Program-made: the position numbers and the translations under genes | Shown: positions 62,479 through 64,000 of the stretch, one piece after another | Position numbering within the stretch: the first letter of the stretch is position 1 | Layout: each line of letters begins with the position of its first letter | Notes under the pieces: generated by a model | Database searches by the model: none | Told to the model about the DNA's origin: nothing | The model's input: the letters and a program-made list of their open reading frames with translations, nothing else | Assembly (NCBI RefSeq): GCF_028550595.1 | Contig: NZ_JAQQGN010000005.1 | Location: 124,001-188,000, forward strand | DNA length: 64,000 bases | Source of the DNA: Luteimonas sp. BLCC-B24 | GTDB taxonomy: Bacteria; Pseudomonadota; Gammaproteobacteria; Xanthomonadales; Xanthomonadaceae | Direction of reading: 5' to 3'

Positions 62479-64000
62479 CCCCGCTGCGCGCGACCCTGCG
62501 GCTGCAGCTGCACGCCGACTTTCCGTTCGATGCCGCGCGCGCGCAGCTCGACTACGTCCGCTCGCTCGGCATCAGCCACCTCTATCTCTCGCCGATCGGC
62601 GAAGCGGTGCCGGGCTCCACGCACGGCTACGACCAGGTCGATCCCACGCGCATCAGCGATGCCCTCGGCGGCGAAGCGGGATTCGTGCGCCTGGCCACGG
62701 CCGTGCGCGAGGCCGGCATGGGCCTGGTGCTCGACATCGTGCCCAACCACATGGCCACCCACGCGGCCAACCCGTGGTGGTGGGACGTGCTGCGCAACGG
62801 CCGCCAGTCGCCGTACGCGGGCTGGTTCGACATCGACTGGCGTGCACCGGGCCGCGACGGCCGGTTGTGGTGGCCGGTGCTCGACCGGCCGCTGCGCGCG
62901 GCGATCGAGGACGGCGTGCTCAAGGCCGTGCGCGGCGGGGACGGGGTGGTGCTGGACCACCACGGTCTGCACGTGCCGGTGCAGGCGGCACGGTATGCCG
63001 ACCTCGACGCCTGGTGCGCGACCGTCAATGCATCGCCCGCGAAACTGCTCGCCCTGGTGCTGGCCCAGCCGTATCGGCTGGCGTGGTGGCGCACCGGCAA
63101 CAGCCTGATCAACTACCGGCGCTTCTTCGACGTGACCGGCCTGGCCGCCCTGCGCATCGAGCGCCGGGCCGTGTTCGATGCGGTGCACGCATTGCCGCTA
63201 CGGCTCCTGGGCGAGGGCTGGATCGACGGTGTCCGCATCGATCACGTCGACGGCCTCGCCGATCCGGGCGGCTATCTGCGCCGCCTGCGTCACGCACTCG
63301 ATGCCAGGGCGCCGTCCGGCGCGCAACCGCTGTTGCTGGTCGAGAAGATCCTCGCACCGGGCGAGTCTCTCCGCGACGACTGGATGTGCGACGGCACCAG
63401 CGGTTACGACTTCATGGACCAGGTCGGCGGCGTGCTGCTCGACGCGTGCGGTGAGGCGCCGCTGCGTCAGGCCTGGCGTGCGCGCAGCGGACGCAGCGGC
63501 GACTTCGCGGTCGAAGAGCACGCGGCGCGCGTGCAGGTGCTGCGGGGCCCGCTGGCCGCCGAACGCGCGCGCACCGGGCGCGCCCTGGACGCGCTGATCG
63601 CCGAGGACGCGGCCCTCGCCGAACTCGGCGGCCCGCTGCTGCGACGTGCACTCGATGCGGTGCTGGCGGAATTTCCGGTCTATCGCACGTATGCCGCGCG
63701 CGGCGGACTGGACGCGCAGGACCGCGCACGATGGCGCGGCGCGGCCGACCGTGCCTGCGCGCGGACGAGCGACACCGCGCTGCATGCCGCGATCGACGCC
63801 CTCGTCGACGACGCACTGCAACGACCGGGCGCACTCGGGAACCGGCTGCGCACCGCCTGCGAACACCTGTCGGCGCCGCTCAATGCCAAGGCCGTCGAGG
63901 ACACCGCGTTCTATCGTCACGGCGTGCTGCTCTCGCGCAACGAGGTCGGCAGCCATCCGGTCGAACTGGCGCTCGCCCCCGAGCGCTTCCACGCGTCTGC
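62475..64000 (+). CDS. treY: Maltooligosyltrehalose synthase, 5' part
   Basis: 508 codons are visible; the gene continues past the window. GH13 enzyme that turns the reducing-end alpha-1,4 bond of a maltooligosaccharide into alpha,alpha-1,1. It starts LRATLRLQLHADFPFDAA and has SLGISHLYLSPIGEAVPGS, LDIVPNHMA, NYRRFFDVTGLAALRIE, nucleophile in GVRIDHVDGLADP and acid/base in LLLVEKILAPGE. It works with TreZ. ATGA overlap with malQ. Confidence 0.95.
   Translation, partial: MTPLRATLRLQLHADFPFDAARAQLDYVRSLGISHLYLSPIGEAVPGSTHGYDQVDPTRISDALGGEAGFVRLATAVREAGMGLVLDIVPNHMATHAANPWWWDVLRNGRQSPYAGWFDIDWRAPGRDGRLWWPVLDRPLRAAIEDGVLKAVRGGDGVVLDHHGLHVPVQAARYADLDAWCATVNASPAKLLALVLAQPYRLAWWRTGNSLINYRRFFDVTGLAALRIERRAVFDAVHALPLRLLGEGWIDGVRIDHVDGLADPGGYLRRLRHALDARAPSGAQPLLLVEKILAPGESLRDDWMCDGTSGYDFMDQVGGVLLDACGEAPLRQAWRARSGRSGDFAVEEHAARVQVLRGPLAAERARTGRALDALIAEDAALAELGGPLLRRALDAVLAEFPVYRTYAARGGLDAQDRARWRGAADRACARTSDTALHAAIDALVDDALQRPGALGNRLRTACEHLSAPLNAKAVEDTAFYRHGVLLSRNEVGSHPVELALAPERFHAS

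Overview
This is a G+C-rich, densely coded bacterial chromosome segment. Its content points to the Xanthomonadaceae/Lysobacteraceae (Luteimonas-, Lysobacter- or Xanthomonas-like): a brominated aryl-polyene (xanthomonadin-type) pigment cluster ending in xanB2 next to hemB, a carbohydrate locus with cupin-like protein, flavin halogenase, LacI regulator and GH3 glucohydrolase, a DPP-IV-type peptidase, and tamA-tamB. The genus is inferred from gene content only. I saw no rRNA, tRNA, CRISPR array, IS transposase or phage gene.

Layout. 1-5.9 kb: end of a cupin-like gene, a flavin-dependent halogenase, a convergent LacI-family repressor, and a GH3 lipoprotein preceded by a LacI-type operator. 6.0-12.8 kb: housekeeping and peptidase genes (YfcG-type GST, a less G+C-rich orphan membrane protein, S9 peptidase, Coa1-like protein, DUF885 hydrolase, YdcF-like protein). 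12.9-30.1 kb: the aryl-polyene locus. A plus-strand block (ketosynthase, half-ketosynthase, glycosyltransferase, halogenase-like oxidoreductase) is separated by three unrelated genes (yliI, a membrane protein, a lipoprotein) from a tightly coupled nine-gene minus-strand operon (ACP, membrane protein, two acyltransferases, two hot-dog dehydratases, LolA-like, MMPL exporter, ketoreductase). A second halogenase and xanB2 then run on the plus strand. 30.2-36.4 kb: hemB, a large secreted subtilase, aroE and a small YkgJ-type Cys-cluster protein. 36.6-37.3 kb: a non-coding composite inverted-repeat element. 37.4-43.5 kb: a class I amidotransferase, an orphan GspE/PilB-type ATPase, and glyQ-glyS with a small membrane-protein gene wedged between them. 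43.6-49.6 kb: a REP-like inverted pair, then tamA-tamB. 49.7-54.8 kb: a sialidase-fold lipoprotein, a DUF2007 protein, tex and an isochorismatase-family hydrolase. 55.0-64.0 kb: glgA-glgB-treZ-malQ-treY, where every junction overlaps; treY runs off the end.

How the genes work together. XanB2 splits chorismate to hydroxybenzoates, the presumed aryl starter. The ACP, ketosynthase pair, reductase and dehydratases would extend it to a polyene. The halogenase-like flavoenzymes could brominate the ring, the acyltransferases and glycosyltransferase attach it to a lipid or sugar, and LolA-like plus MMPL proteins move it to the outer membrane. No AMP-forming aryl ligase and no second ACP lie in the window, so the pathway needs genes elsewhere. 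The final operon builds glycogen (GlgA, GlgB) and converts alpha-glucan ends to trehalose (TreY, TreZ), with MalQ recycling maltooligosaccharides.
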